Shown here: positions 15,567 to 24,423 of the stretch, piece after piece
How positions within the stretch are numbered: the stretch's first letter is position 1
Layout: every line of letters starts with the position of its first letter
DNA from: Beijerinckiaceae bacterium
GTDB lineage: Bacteria; Pseudomonadota; Alphaproteobacteria; Rhizobiales; Beijerinckiaceae
Direction: 5' to 3'
Length of the DNA: 64,000 nt
NCBI GenBank assembly: GCA_947454485.1
Contig: CANGJJ010000002.1
Coordinates: 372,001 to 436,000, forward strand
Program-made: the position numbers and the translations under genes
Notes under the pieces: generated by a model
Told to the model about the DNA's origin: nothing
The model's database searches: none
Seen by the model: only the letters and a program-made list of their open reading frames with translations

Positions 15567-16400
15567 TCAGTTCGACATAAAGACCGGAATTTCAGCCTTG
15601 CTCAGAATGAGGCTGGTGGCGCCGCCAAAGATCATTTGGCGCAGACGGCTCTGCGTATAAGCGCCCTTCACCAGAAGATCTGCGCCCAGCGAAGCGGCAT
15701 TCTCGAGAATGGCATCGCCATGGGATCGGCCTTTGGCGCTGCGCTCAATAGCTTCGGCTGCGACACCATCTGCGCGTAGATTATGCGCCAGCTGTTCGCC
15801 GGTCGGGCCTTCCACTTTATGTTCGCTGATCGTCAAGACGATCACGCGCTTGGCAGTCTTCAAGAGCGGCATTGCAAAAGCTGTGGCGCGTGTTGTCTCG
15901 ATGCTTTGGTTCCACGCAATCACTGTCGTGTCGGCCATGGCAACAGGTGTGCGGGGCGGCGCGAGCAAGACAGGGCGGCCACTTTCAAACAAGGCAGCTT
16001 CGGCCGTTGCCATGCGTGCATCACCACGCTCAGGGCCAGGACGACCCAGAACAGTCACATCGAAGATGCGGGCATAAGACGCGACTTGCGAGTCGCCAAA
16101 AGAACTGTCACCCGCCCAACCCCATGAGAGGCCACCGGGCGCGGTGTCATTGCCCGGCACTTTTTCGCCGACCATGAAATCAGTAAAGCGACGTTGTGAC
16201 TCGTCTGCCAATTCGCGCCAGGTGTTCTGGTCTGCGGCGGTCCAGCTGACCGGCATGTCAAAAGCAACGAGGTCCGGCAGATCAGGCCCGAGCGGCATGC
16301 CTTCGATATAGCTGCCAAAGCGGCGCGCGAAGAGCAGTGAGGTGACGAGAACGGAATCGATGGAGGAATGCAGTTCGACAGGAACGAGAACATTCTTCAT
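15567..16400 (-). CDS. Universal stress protein, tandem UspA domains
   Basis: A 277-residue cytoplasmic protein with two UspA folds. The first begins MKNVLVPVELHSSIDSV. The second, from about residue 155, begins TTVIAWNQSIETTRA and ends GAYTQSRLRQMIFGGATSLI, the nucleotide-binding loop in a form close to the ATP-binding consensus G-2x-G-9x-G(S/T). The ATG at 16400 was chosen because the first strand starts there; ten in-frame residues upstream have no family character. Such tandem proteins accompany stationary-phase or redox stress. The gene lies downstream of the MntR-like regulator on the same strand. Confidence 0.9.
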   Translation of the reverse strand: MKNVLVPVELHSSIDSVLVTSLLFARRFGSYIEGMPLGPDLPDLVAFDMPVSWTAADQNTWRELADESQRRFTDFMVGEKVPGNDTAPGGLSWGWAGDSSFGDSQVASYARIFDVTVLGRPGPERGDARMATAEAALFESGRPVLLAPPRTPVAMADTTVIAWNQSIETTRATAFAMPLLKTAKRVIVLTISEHKVEGPTGEQLAHNLRADGVAAEAIERSAKGRSHGDAILENAASLGADLLVKGAYTQSRLRQMIFGGATSLILSKAEIPVFMSN

Positions 16401-16463
16401 GGCCTGGCCACTCCGTGCAGCAGATGGCAACTCTATAGCATTGCTTGCAGGCCGCGTCAGTAG

Positions 16464-16922
16464 TCAGCGGTTCTGCAAAAACTGGGCGAAGGCGGCAAGA
16501 GTGAGATCGGACACATGATGTTCGATGCCTTCGGCATCTGACTCAGCTGCTTCACGCGGTACGCCAAGAGCGAGCAAAATATCGACAACAAGCCGGTGTC
16601 TGGCGCGTACACGGGAGGCAAGATCATGCCCTTCTTGCGTCAGAAAGACACCGCGATAGGGCTTGGACGTGGCCAGTCCTTCACGCTTCAATCGCGCGAT
16701 TGTTTTAATAGCGGTGGCATGGGAGACGCCAAGGCGGCGCGCAACATCGGTCGGGCGTGCTTCGCCATGGGTGGCGAGCAGATCCGCGATCAGCTCCACA
16801 TAATCTTCGAGCAGGGCGGTCGACTGCGCGGTGCGCGTTTTTCCAAAACGGCGCGCCTGCGTTGTCTCGGCCGGCAACTCTTTGGGGGGCGCGGAGCGGG
16901 GCTCCTTCGCCTGCGCCGTCAT
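16464..16922 (-). CDS. mntR: MntR-like manganese-responsive regulator (DtxR family)
   Basis: A 152-residue winged-helix repressor. The HTH is RPTDVARRLGVSHATAIKTI, followed by the wing RLKREGLATSKPYRGVFLT. The metal site appears as ESDAEGIEHHVSD, which carries the E/H ligands, with acidic residues in EDYVELIADLL before the HTH. It lacks the SH3-like C-terminal domain of iron-type DtxR, as MntR does. The GGGAGA ribosome site supports the ATG at 16922. About 40 residues of flexible N terminus precede the fold. No manganese transporter (mntH or sitABCD) lies in this window, so its targets must be elsewhere. Confidence 0.87.
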   Translation of the reverse strand: MTAQAKEPRSAPPKELPAETTQARRFGKTRTAQSTALLEDYVELIADLLATHGEARPTDVARRLGVSHATAIKTIARLKREGLATSKPYRGVFLTQEGHDLASRVRARHRLVVDILLALGVPREAAESDAEGIEHHVSDLTLAAFAQFLQNR

Positions 16923-16984
16923 GGTGATCTCCCGAACAGTCGTAGGAGGGGAGCCAAACGTCAGAACAGGGTCTGCGTCAACCC

Positions 16985-18211
16985 TTACAAACTGGGACGT
17001 TGCTTGACGGTCGCGGCCTGTACGCGGCCGCGCGCAGGCACACGCAGCACGATGGCCACTAGCAGCGCTGCGCAGGCGAGCTGCGTCGTCCACCACAATT
17101 GAGCGATGGAAAGGCCCGAAATACTCAAGGTCAGCACGGCACAGAGGCTCGCCAGCAGATAGGGCGCAAGGACGCTGGCCGAGCGGCCCGCAGCCACAGC
17201 GCTCAGCCACATGATGAGTGAACAGCCCGCCGCGCCAATCAGCCCCAGATCGTACCAGACTTCAAAGAGCAGGCCGCGCGGTGAATTGGAGGGCAGAAGG
17301 CCAACCGCAGTTGCGCGCACCGCCGTATCAAAGCCATGGCCAGTGATGAGCTTGATGCCTTCAGAGCGCAGCACCTCTGCCCAGCTATGCAGGACAGCCA
17401 TGGCGCCGGTCTGATAGGCGCTGAACAAACTGTCCAGCCCCATGACAATGGCGGGGGCGCCCAGCATCAAGATTGCGGCAACCGTACCCATAGCGCGGGC
17501 GGTTGTTTGCGGGGCGGCACGCGCTGCGAGGAAGACGCCAGCCGAGAGACCCAGCGCGATCAACGGCGTCGGCAGACTGGCGAGCAGGCAGGCCAAGGCA
17601 ATCAGGCCGCCCACGAGGCCCGCCAGAGGCAGGCGCTGGCGCAGGGCCAGAGCCGCGAGCGCCGGCCAGCCCATGACGAGCAGGCCAGCGACGGAGCGTT
17701 GCAACAAGCTGCCATCGGCATCGAGCGCGCGCATCGCATCGGGCCGCGCAATCGCGCCCAGCAAGGTTGCGAGAGCTGCGGCTGAGATGCCCATGGGCAG
17801 AAGATAACCATTGGAGGGCTTCATCCGCGCGGGCATGGCCGCGATGGCAAAAGCCGCGATGAGCACTGTGCCAACCGTTTTGGCGAAACGCTCAATGGCA
17901 AGGTCTGGCAGGGGGGTCCACAGGAAGGACAGGCCTGCCCAGATCATCACCACCACGCCGAGAGCCACGATGGGCCGCCACACAGATTGGCGCAGATGAC
18001 TCAAGAGCAAGCTGCCGCCGCCCGGCAAGAGCAAGCCGCCAACAACCACCAAGGCCGCAGCAACAGGCACCAAAACGAACAGCAAGCGGCGCGAAAAGAC
18101 AGCGCCAACTGGCACGACGATGGTGAGGAGTGCGATGCCCAGACGCAGCAGCACATCACCCGCCATTGTGGCAGGGTTTTGCAAGGCTGTCGGTCTGTCA
18201 CGATACATCAT
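16985..18211 (-). CDS. O-antigen ligase/polymerase-like membrane protein
   Basis: Polytopic protein of 408 residues with about ten or eleven hydrophobic segments. Near residues 290-325 there is a periplasmic stretch GHGFDTAVRATAVGLLPSNS followed by LFEVWYDLGLIGA. This matches the WaaL/Wzy pattern of a G-x-G-F motif, a basic loop and the ending L-x-x-x-x-x-G-x-x-G. Members ligate or polymerise surface polysaccharide from lipid-linked units. No glycosyltransferase, flippase or polysaccharide gene adjoins it, so it is an orphan in this neighbourhood, between arfB and mntR. Family assignment is by this motif and topology only. Confidence 0.65.
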   Translation of the reverse strand: MMYRDRPTALQNPATMAGDVLLRLGIALLTIVVPVGAVFSRRLLFVLVPVAAALVVVGGLLLPGGGSLLLSHLRQSVWRPIVALGVVVMIWAGLSFLWTPLPDLAIERFAKTVGTVLIAAFAIAAMPARMKPSNGYLLPMGISAAALATLLGAIARPDAMRALDADGSLLQRSVAGLLVMGWPALAALALRQRLPLAGLVGGLIALACLLASLPTPLIALGLSAGVFLAARAAPQTTARAMGTVAAILMLGAPAIVMGLDSLFSAYQTGAMAVLHSWAEVLRSEGIKLITGHGFDTAVRATAVGLLPSNSPRGLLFEVWYDLGLIGAAGCSLIMWLSAVAAGRSASVLAPYLLASLCAVLTLSISGLSIAQLWWTTQLACAALLVAIVLRVPARGRVQAATVKQRPSL

Positions 18212-18315
18212 GGACCCGGCGCGCGGCGGTGATCTTGAGTCGACCTTATAGAAACGAAATTTCCCGCGCTGTTGAGAACGTGCAACACAGGCGGCAAAAG
18301 TGGAGGTCGGGGTCG

Positions 18316-18735
18316 CTAGTCGTGACCGGGTCGCGCGCGCATAGCCTTGGTCAAGCCGCGCACTTTTTTGGACTCCAACCGTCGTTTCTTGGAACCCAGG
18401 GTCGGGCGGGTGGCGATACGTTTGACGGGTCGGTGGCAGGCGCTGCGCACCAAAGCCACCAAACGCTCCAGCGCATCCGCGCGGTTGCGCTCTTGTGTAC
18501 GAAAACGCTGCGCCAGAAGGACGATCTCGCCATTTTGGGTAAGGCGACTGCCTGCCAGCTTCATCAGCCGTTCGCGCACATCTTCGGGCAGGCCTGTGGC
18601 ATCGCGCGCATTAAAGCGCAGTTCAACAGCGGTTGCGACCTTGTTCACATTCTGACCGCCGGGGCCTGAGGCGCGAATGAAAGTCTCGCTCAGGTCGCCG
18701 GGGTCAATGGTGGTGCGGTGGTCGACGCGGATCAT
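18316..18735 (-). CDS. arfB: Alternative ribosome-rescue peptidyl-tRNA hydrolase ArfB
   Basis: Rescues ribosomes stalled on mRNAs without a stop codon by hydrolysing the peptidyl-tRNA, independent of tmRNA. The catalytic GGQ loop of class-I release factors is present in FIRASGPGGQNVNKVATAVELRF. The basic C-terminal tail needed to enter the empty mRNA channel is visible as GSKKRRLESKKVRGLTKAMR. The length of 139 residues is normal for ArfB and far shorter than a release factor. It stands upstream of the O-antigen-ligase-like gene and just after the TctC-type gene on the same strand. Confidence 0.95.
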   Translation of the reverse strand: MIRVDHRTTIDPGDLSETFIRASGPGGQNVNKVATAVELRFNARDATGLPEDVRERLMKLAGSRLTQNGEIVLLAQRFRTQERNRADALERLVALVRSACHRPVKRIATRPTLGSKKRRLESKKVRGLTKAMRARPGHD

Positions 18736-18757
18736 GGCGCCGAACCTGACGGAAAAC

Positions 18758-19780
18758 TCAGCCGCCCGCCAGCAGCTTCTTCACCCGTTCCACGACAGGC
18801 TTGGGGGTTGCATACATTTTCTCGACGATCTTTTGCGCCTCTTCTCCGCTGGTGGGTTCAACATCGAGCATCAGCTGCTGGGCTTCGGCGAGAAAGGCAG
18901 GGTCTTTCATCGTGGCATCAAAGGCGCGGCGCAAAGCACGTGCGCGACCTTCAGGAATGCCGGGCGGTGCCATGAAGGGCCGCGCAATGGCGGTGGTGGC
19001 GGACAGAAGATCGAGCATCTGGCGATCAGCTTCATTGGTCACAAATTCGGTGGCCAGTGGCACATCAGGAAGATCGCGCGCTTTCTCCAGACCAAATTGC
19101 ATAATGATGTTGATCTTCTTGTCGCGTACCCAATCGGGCTTGGCCATTTTGATGGCCGAATAAACGACGGAGCAGCGACCATGTGCTTCGCCATTCTCAA
19201 TCGCCATAATGGTTTCTTTGGTACCAAGATAACCGGTGATGAGTTTGATCTTCGTCTTCATCAGCTCATTCATGATCAGCGGATAAATATCTGAGTCAGA
19301 TCCTGCACCTGTGCCTGCGACGATCATCTCTTTGTTGCGCAAATCCTCGATCGTCTTGAAAGGCGTTGTGCCATAAGACAGGCAGATGCCGACATCTTTG
19401 CTGACCGTTCCAATCCAGGTGAATTTGCTCATGTCATAGCCTGGATTGCGCGCGCCGATGAGCGGCTCAATCACAGGCCCACCAGCAAAAGTACCAATGG
19501 CAGAGCCATCACGGGGAGCCGATTCTGCGATGAAATTGGCAGCGCGGATGCCACCAGCACCCGGCATGTCCTGCACAACGACAGAGGGAGTGCCGGGCAG
19601 ATGTTTGCCAAAGTGACGCGCGAGCGCGCGCGCCAGCAGATCAATACCGCCGCCCGCCGTGCCTGCGACATAGATGGTCACAGGTTTGTCGAAAGTTTCG
19701 CTTTGGGACCGCGCGCTCGTTGTAAGGGCAAGCACTGCCATCAGGCATGTTGAGACAAGGCGCGATGCGCGAATGGTCAT
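18758..19780 (-). CDS. Tripartite tricarboxylate transporter-type binding protein (TctC/Bug family)
   Basis: Periplasmic solute-binding protein of 340 residues with a signal peptide ending LALTTSARSQS. The family layout is clear: PVTIYVAGTAGGGIDLLARALA, written here as PVTIYVAGTAGGG plus IDLLARALA, then VVVQDMPGAGGIRAANFIAE and the segment GSAIGTFAGGPVIEP. Bug proteins bind carboxylates or related small acids and normally serve a TctAB permease. No tctA or tctB is nearby, so the partner must be encoded elsewhere, or the protein may serve as a sensor. Orphan tctC genes are common in proteobacteria. The ligand cannot be predicted. Confidence 0.9.
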   Translation of the reverse strand: MTIRASRLVSTCLMAVLALTTSARSQSETFDKPVTIYVAGTAGGGIDLLARALARHFGKHLPGTPSVVVQDMPGAGGIRAANFIAESAPRDGSAIGTFAGGPVIEPLIGARNPGYDMSKFTWIGTVSKDVGICLSYGTTPFKTIEDLRNKEMIVAGTGAGSDSDIYPLIMNELMKTKIKLITGYLGTKETIMAIENGEAHGRCSVVYSAIKMAKPDWVRDKKINIIMQFGLEKARDLPDVPLATEFVTNEADRQMLDLLSATTAIARPFMAPPGIPEGRARALRRAFDATMKDPAFLAEAQQLMLDVEPTSGEEAQKIVEKMYATPKPVVERVKKLLAGG

Positions 19781-19852
19781 TTCTTCCTCCCTTGGGCTGT
19801 CTCGCCCTTCTGAGAGAAATCTAACCCAGCATCAGGCGCAAAGCCAGATGGC

Positions 19853-22345
19853 TCATGTACCGCGTGGCTTGGCGCGTGTCGTGGCTGTGGCAGAGGCGGG
19901 ATCATCCGGCCAGACATGACGCGGATAGCGGCCCTTCATCTCGGTCTTCACGGCAGCCCATGATCCTTTCCAGAAGCCCGGCAGATCCCGCGTGATCTGG
20001 ATGGGCCGATGCGCGGGCGACAAGAGATGCAGCACCAGCGGCACGCGGCCTTGCGCCAAGGAAGGATGTGTCGACAGACCAAACAATTCTTGCACACGAA
20101 TGGCCAGAACGGGCCCGCCCTCTGCTTCATAATCCACCGCAACACGGCTGCCGGTGGGCGCTTCAAAATGCGTGGGCGCTTCAGCATCAAGACGGCGCTG
20201 CATATCCCATGGCAGTAAGGCTTGAAGAGCAGCGTGCAAATCATCAGGCTTGATGGATGACAGAGATGTGCGTCCTTCGATGAAAGGTGCGAGCCAATTC
20301 TCTGCATCACGCGCCAAAGCAGCATCCGACAGATCGGGCCATTCATCACCTTGCGCTGTGCGCAAAAATAAAACGCGATCACGCCATTGAATTTGTTCTT
20401 TCGTCCATGGCAGGCGGTCTATGCCGAGCATCGCAACACCACGCGCCAGTTCGACGGCGGAATCTGGCGTGGCAGGCGTTGGGAGTGTTTGCTCACTCAA
20501 GGTGATCGCATCAAGACGACGCAAACGTCGCGTGCGTAGAGCGCAAGCCTGTCGATCAAAGCTTGTGACATCTTGTGTCATCAAACGCGCACCGGCGATC
20601 TCTTCCACTTGTGCTTCGCTGATGGCAGCAGCTGCCAGAATACGTGCCGCCGCAGCGCGGCCCGTCACTTCGCCAATGGCAAGCCAAGGCTCGCGTGCCA
20701 AACGATCATGTGGCTCAACAAAAGCCGCGCGACCATTGGCCATCAGAAATTCGCCCGGCTTGCCACGCGCTTTGGCGATGCGATCAGGAAAGGCCAGCGC
20801 GAGTAACAAGCCGCAATCGCCAAGATCATCATCGCCTGTGTGCGTTGTGTGTGTGACGCGCCGCGCAGCATCAGCCCAATTGCGCGCGAGCCTGCGTCCA
20901 TCTTCAGCGCGCCGTCCCCGATCACGGCGCAATCGCTCGACACGTTCGGCCAGATCGCCGGTCTCACCACCAAGGCCGCGTTCAACCAGCACCAGTGCAA
21001 GATCTGCCGCGAGCATGGCTTCGCCTTTGCGCGCACCTTCAACAACCATTGTGGCGAGGCGCGGGGGCAGTGCCAAAGCGCGGATGGCTTTGCCCTGTTC
21101 TGTAATGGCGCCTTCTGTATCTAGCGCATCAAGTGAGCGCAGCAAGGCACGTGCTTCTTTGAGGGCGGGAGCGGGTGGTGCATCAAGCCAGTTCAAAGCG
21201 GCGGGCTCCCGCGCGCCCCAAGCGGCCAGATCGAGCACAAGGCCGGAGAGATCAGCGGAGAGAATTTCAGGCTGCGAGAAAGGCTCCAGCGCGCCGGTGC
21301 CAGCCTCCTCCCACATGCGATAGCAAACACCCGGCTCCATACGCCCCGCGCGGCCGCGTCGCTGATCGGCCGCTGCCCGCGAGACGCGCTGCGTCTCGAG
21401 CCGCGACAGACCAAGGTCAGGCTCATAGCGCTGCACACGGGTGAGACCGCAGTCGATCACGACTCGCACGCCCTCGATGGTCAGCGAGGTTTCGGCAATT
21501 GACGTCGCCAGCACCACTTTGCGGCGCGGCGACTTGGTCGGGGCGACCGCCAGATCCTGCGCTGCGCGGTCCATTGCCCCAAAAAGGGGCGCGACCTCTA
21601 TATTGGGGTCTCGCAGCTTTTCCTGCAGTTGGGCGGCGGTGCGCAGGATTTCGCCCTGCCCGGGCAGGAAGACGAGGATCGATCCGGCCTCTTGCGCCAG
21701 CACCTGCATGACAAGTTTTGTCACCTCATCTTCAAGCCGCGCGCGCGGATCACGCGGCACATGGCGCGTCTCGACCGGGAAGGCCCGGCCTTCAGATTCA
21801 ATAACGGGGCAATCGCCCATGAGCTTTGCGGTGCGCGCCCCATCAATTGTCGCGGACATGACGAGAATGCGCAGATCCTCCCGCAGCCCCGCCTGCGCGT
21901 CGAGCGCCAAGGCGAGCCCAAGGTCGGCATCCAGCGAGCGCTCGTGGAATTCGTCGAAAAGCACCGCTGCCACCCCCTCCAGCGAGGGGTCATCGAGGAT
22001 CATCCGGGCAAAAACGCCCTCGGTGACGACCTCAATCCGGGTGCGGGCCGAGATTTTGGATTGCAGGCGTATCCGCAGGCCTACGACCTCGCCCAGCGGC
22101 TCTCCCCGCAGCGAGGCCATGCGTTCGGCGGCGGCGCGGGCGGCCAGACGGCGGGGCTCCAGAACGATGATCTTGCCCCCCTGCGCCCAAGGCTCATCCA
22201 GCAGGACGAGCGGCACGCGGGTCGTTTTGCCTGCGCCGGGGGGCGCGACCAAAACGGCGCAAGCCACTTTGCGCAGGCTTGCGCAGAGGCTGCCGGTGAC
22301 CTCGTCGATAGGCAGGGCTTGGGGTGGAGCAAGGGGGCGGTCCAT
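19853..22345 (-). CDS. hrpB: ATP-dependent helicase HrpB
   Basis: DEAH-like RNA helicase of 830 residues. Walker A is APPGAGKTT at about residues 34-42, and motif II is the HrpB-typical DEFHERSLDADLGLAL. Motif III is VMSATIDG, motif V TSIAETSLTIEGV, and motif VI QRRGRAGR. The family-specific C-terminal domain includes LLSPAHRPIQITRDLPGFWKGS, given here in two parts (LLSPAHRPIQITRD, LPGFWKGS). I start it at the ATG at 22345, because the 48 residues upstream run into the kup leader and have no conservation. HrpB's cellular role is not firmly established. It is divergent from kup. Confidence 0.94.
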   Translation of the reverse strand: MDRPLAPPQALPIDEVTGSLCASLRKVACAVLVAPPGAGKTTRVPLVLLDEPWAQGGKIIVLEPRRLAARAAAERMASLRGEPLGEVVGLRIRLQSKISARTRIEVVTEGVFARMILDDPSLEGVAAVLFDEFHERSLDADLGLALALDAQAGLREDLRILVMSATIDGARTAKLMGDCPVIESEGRAFPVETRHVPRDPRARLEDEVTKLVMQVLAQEAGSILVFLPGQGEILRTAAQLQEKLRDPNIEVAPLFGAMDRAAQDLAVAPTKSPRRKVVLATSIAETSLTIEGVRVVIDCGLTRVQRYEPDLGLSRLETQRVSRAAADQRRGRAGRMEPGVCYRMWEEAGTGALEPFSQPEILSADLSGLVLDLAAWGAREPAALNWLDAPPAPALKEARALLRSLDALDTEGAITEQGKAIRALALPPRLATMVVEGARKGEAMLAADLALVLVERGLGGETGDLAERVERLRRDRGRRAEDGRRLARNWADAARRVTHTTHTGDDDLGDCGLLLALAFPDRIAKARGKPGEFLMANGRAAFVEPHDRLAREPWLAIGEVTGRAAAARILAAAAISEAQVEEIAGARLMTQDVTSFDRQACALRTRRLRRLDAITLSEQTLPTPATPDSAVELARGVAMLGIDRLPWTKEQIQWRDRVLFLRTAQGDEWPDLSDAALARDAENWLAPFIEGRTSLSSIKPDDLHAALQALLPWDMQRRLDAEAPTHFEAPTGSRVAVDYEAEGGPVLAIRVQELFGLSTHPSLAQGRVPLVLHLLSPAHRPIQITRDLPGFWKGSWAAVKTEMKGRYPRHVWPDDPASATATTRAKPRGT

Positions 22346-22440
22346 AGGCTGAGCGATGGCAGGAACTCGCCTTTTGGGCAATGGGCCCTGCGGCCGGGTG
22401 CGGCAGTGCGGCTCTTCTCGCCCAGCTATAGAAGGAGTAT

Positions 22441-22485
22441 ATGGCGGCGCTGCTCGCGAGTGGGCGAGGCAAGTCCGGGACATGA
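22441..22485 (+). CDS. Possible 14-codon upstream ORF coupled to kup
   Basis: A short reading frame with an AAGGAG just upstream (only three bases from the ATG, closer than ideal) encodes [14 protein letters not shown]. Its TGA at 22483-22485 overlaps the kup ATG at 22482 as ATGA. Such an arrangement would couple kup translation to the short ORF. It may equally be chance in GC-rich DNA, or the ribosome site may be a vestige; only the geometry supports it. Confidence 0.35.
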   Translation: MAALLASGRGKSGT

Positions 22486-24416
22486 CCATGGCGCATGAGA
22501 GCCTGAACGATGCTGCAGTGTCTGCTGCAGATCACGGCAAGGATCACCAAGACGGCAATGCCCATGGAAGCCTCGCCGCCCTGACATTGGGCTCGATCGG
22601 CGTCGTTTATGGCGACATTGGAACCAGCCCGCTTTACGCGCTGCGCGAGTCGCTTGTGCACACAAGCCATGCCGGTGCGATTGCCGACACAGAGATCATC
22701 GGCATTGTGTCGCTTTTGCTCTGGGCTTTGTTTCTGACCGTCACAGTCAAATATGTTCTCTTCTTGATGCGCGCGGACAACAAGGGCGAAGGCGGTACGC
22801 TCGCTCTTATGGCTTTGGCGCGTAATGCCTATCCCAAAGCAGCCGGCCCGATCTTTCTGCTGGGCATTATCGGCGCCTCTTTGTTTTCAGGCGATGCGAT
22901 CATCACGCCAGCCATTTCCGTTCTGTCTGCGGTGGAAGGTCTGAAGATCGTTACGCCTTTCTTCGATCCCTATGTCATCCCGATCACTATGGCGATCTTG
23001 ATCACGCTCTTTGCCGTTCAAAGTCGTGGCACAGGCGATGTGGCCACTTTCTTTGGCCCGGTCATGTTGGTGTGGTTCGTCTCGCTTGGTGTGATGGGCG
23101 TCAGCCATATTGGTGATGCGCCGCGCATCTTTTATGCGTTCAATCCGCTGAATGGTCTGACCTTCCTCGCCAATCACGGCATGATCGGCTTTCTTGTTCT
23201 GGGCAGCGTGTTCCTTGCGGTGACGGGTGCTGAAGCGCTCTATGCGGATATGGGCCACTTCGGTCGTCGCCCGATTCAGATCGCTTGGTTCGTGCTTATT
23301 CTGCCATCGCTCGTTCTCAACTATCTGGGTCAAGGTGCGTTGCTGCTGAGCGATCCGTCGGCGATTGAAAATCCCTTCTTTTTGTCGGCACCGGATTGGG
23401 CGCGCCTGCCGCTCGTTCTGCTGGCAACGCTTGCTACCGTCATTGCCTCGCAAGCCACGATCACCGGCGCTTTCTCACTCGCCCGTCAGGCCATTCAGCT
23501 GGGCCTCTTGCCGCGTTTGGAAATCCAGCACACTTCGTCGACGCAAGAGGGTCAAATCTTCATTCCGCGCGTCAATCGCATCTTGTTGATCGGCGTCTTG
23601 TTGCTGGTTTTGATGTTCAAATCCTCCAGCGCGCTGGCCTCGGCCTATGGCATCGCTGTCACGGCCTCTTTGGTGGTGGATTCCTGTCTCGCCTTCGTGG
23701 TGGTGTGGAAGTTGTGGCGCTGGCCGCTCTGGGGCGCGCTGACTTTGACGGCAAGCTTTTTGTGTATCGAGCTTGCCTTCTTCTCGGCCAATCTCGTGAA
23801 ATTTTTTGAAGGTGGCTATGCGCCGGTCTTCGTCGGTGCTTCGGTCGTCATCATCATGTGGACCTGGACGCGCGGTACGCGCCTGCTCGAAGAAAAGACG
23901 CGGCGCGATTCTATCCCCGTGCGCGATCTCATCCGCATGCTCGAAAAATCAAAGCCGACCCGTGTCACGGGGACAGCGATCTTCCTGACCTCAGATCCAG
24001 AAGTCGCTCCCACCGCTTTGATGCACAATCTCAAGCATAATAAAGTTCTGCATGAGCGCGTTTTCGTCATCTCGGTGAAGACGGAGCCCGTGCCGCGCGT
24101 GGCGCCACAGAACCGTTATGAGCTTGAGCGCATCTCGGATGACTTCACCAAGGTGACGCTGCATTTTGGCTTCATGGAAAGCCCGCGCGTGCCGGTTGCT
24201 TTGGCGACCATGCGCAAAGAAGGTTTGAAATTCGACATTATGACGACCTCCTTCTTCCTCGGACGCCGCACGTTGAAGACTTCGGCCCATTCGGGCATGC
24301 CTTTGTGGCAGGACCGGCTCTTTGTGTCGCTCTCGAAACAGAGCGCCAATGCGACAGACTTCTTCTCGATCCCGTCTGATCGAGTGGTGGAGCTTGGCGC
24401 GCAGGTCGCGGTCTGA
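22482..24416 (+). CDS. kup: Low-affinity potassium uptake protein Kup
   Basis: Proton-coupled potassium importer of the KUP/HAK/KT family, 644 residues. The first membrane segment carries the diagnostic [21 protein letters not shown]. About 12 segments follow, with GVYGVVALFWG-like family blocks replaced here by [20 protein letters not shown], which is typical. The cytoplasmic C-terminal third contains [21 protein letters not shown], split as [13 protein letters not shown] and KHNKVLHE. The ATG at 22482 is followed by another at 22488; the first overlaps the stop of a short upstream ORF. The stop abuts that of the convergent ugd gene within a perfect palindrome. Confidence 0.96.
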   Translation: MTMAHESLNDAAVSAADHGKDHQDGNAHGSLAALTLGSIGVVYGDIGTSPLYALRESLVHTSHAGAIADTEIIGIVSLLLWALFLTVTVKYVLFLMRADNKGEGGTLALMALARNAYPKAAGPIFLLGIIGASLFSGDAIITPAISVLSAVEGLKIVTPFFDPYVIPITMAILITLFAVQSRGTGDVATFFGPVMLVWFVSLGVMGVSHIGDAPRIFYAFNPLNGLTFLANHGMIGFLVLGSVFLAVTGAEALYADMGHFGRRPIQIAWFVLILPSLVLNYLGQGALLLSDPSAIENPFFLSAPDWARLPLVLLATLATVIASQATITGAFSLARQAIQLGLLPRLEIQHTSSTQEGQIFIPRVNRILLIGVLLLVLMFKSSSALASAYGIAVTASLVVDSCLAFVVVWKLWRWPLWGALTLTASFLCIELAFFSANLVKFFEGGYAPVFVGASVVIIMWTWTRGTRLLEEKTRRDSIPVRDLIRMLEKSKPTRVTGTAIFLTSDPEVAPTALMHNLKHNKVLHERVFVISVKTEPVPRVAPQNRYELERISDDFTKVTLHFGFMESPRVPVALATMRKEGLKFDIMTTSFFLGRRTLKTSAHSGMPLWQDRLFVSLSKQSANATDFFSIPSDRVVELGAQVAV

Positions 24417-24423
24417 TCAGACC
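24410..24423. repeat. Perfect palindrome across abutting kup and ugd stops
   Basis: GGTCTGATCAGACC is a perfect 14-base palindrome whose centre TGATCA holds both stop codons, TGA for kup and its mirror for ugd. No T run follows on either strand, so it is not a classical terminator. Confidence 0.5.

Noticed and set aside
20421-21323. Open frame of 300 codons on the plus strand
   Set aside because: Antisense to hrpB and rich in Arg/Ser/Ala, as expected for a shadow frame; hrpB is clearly the real gene.
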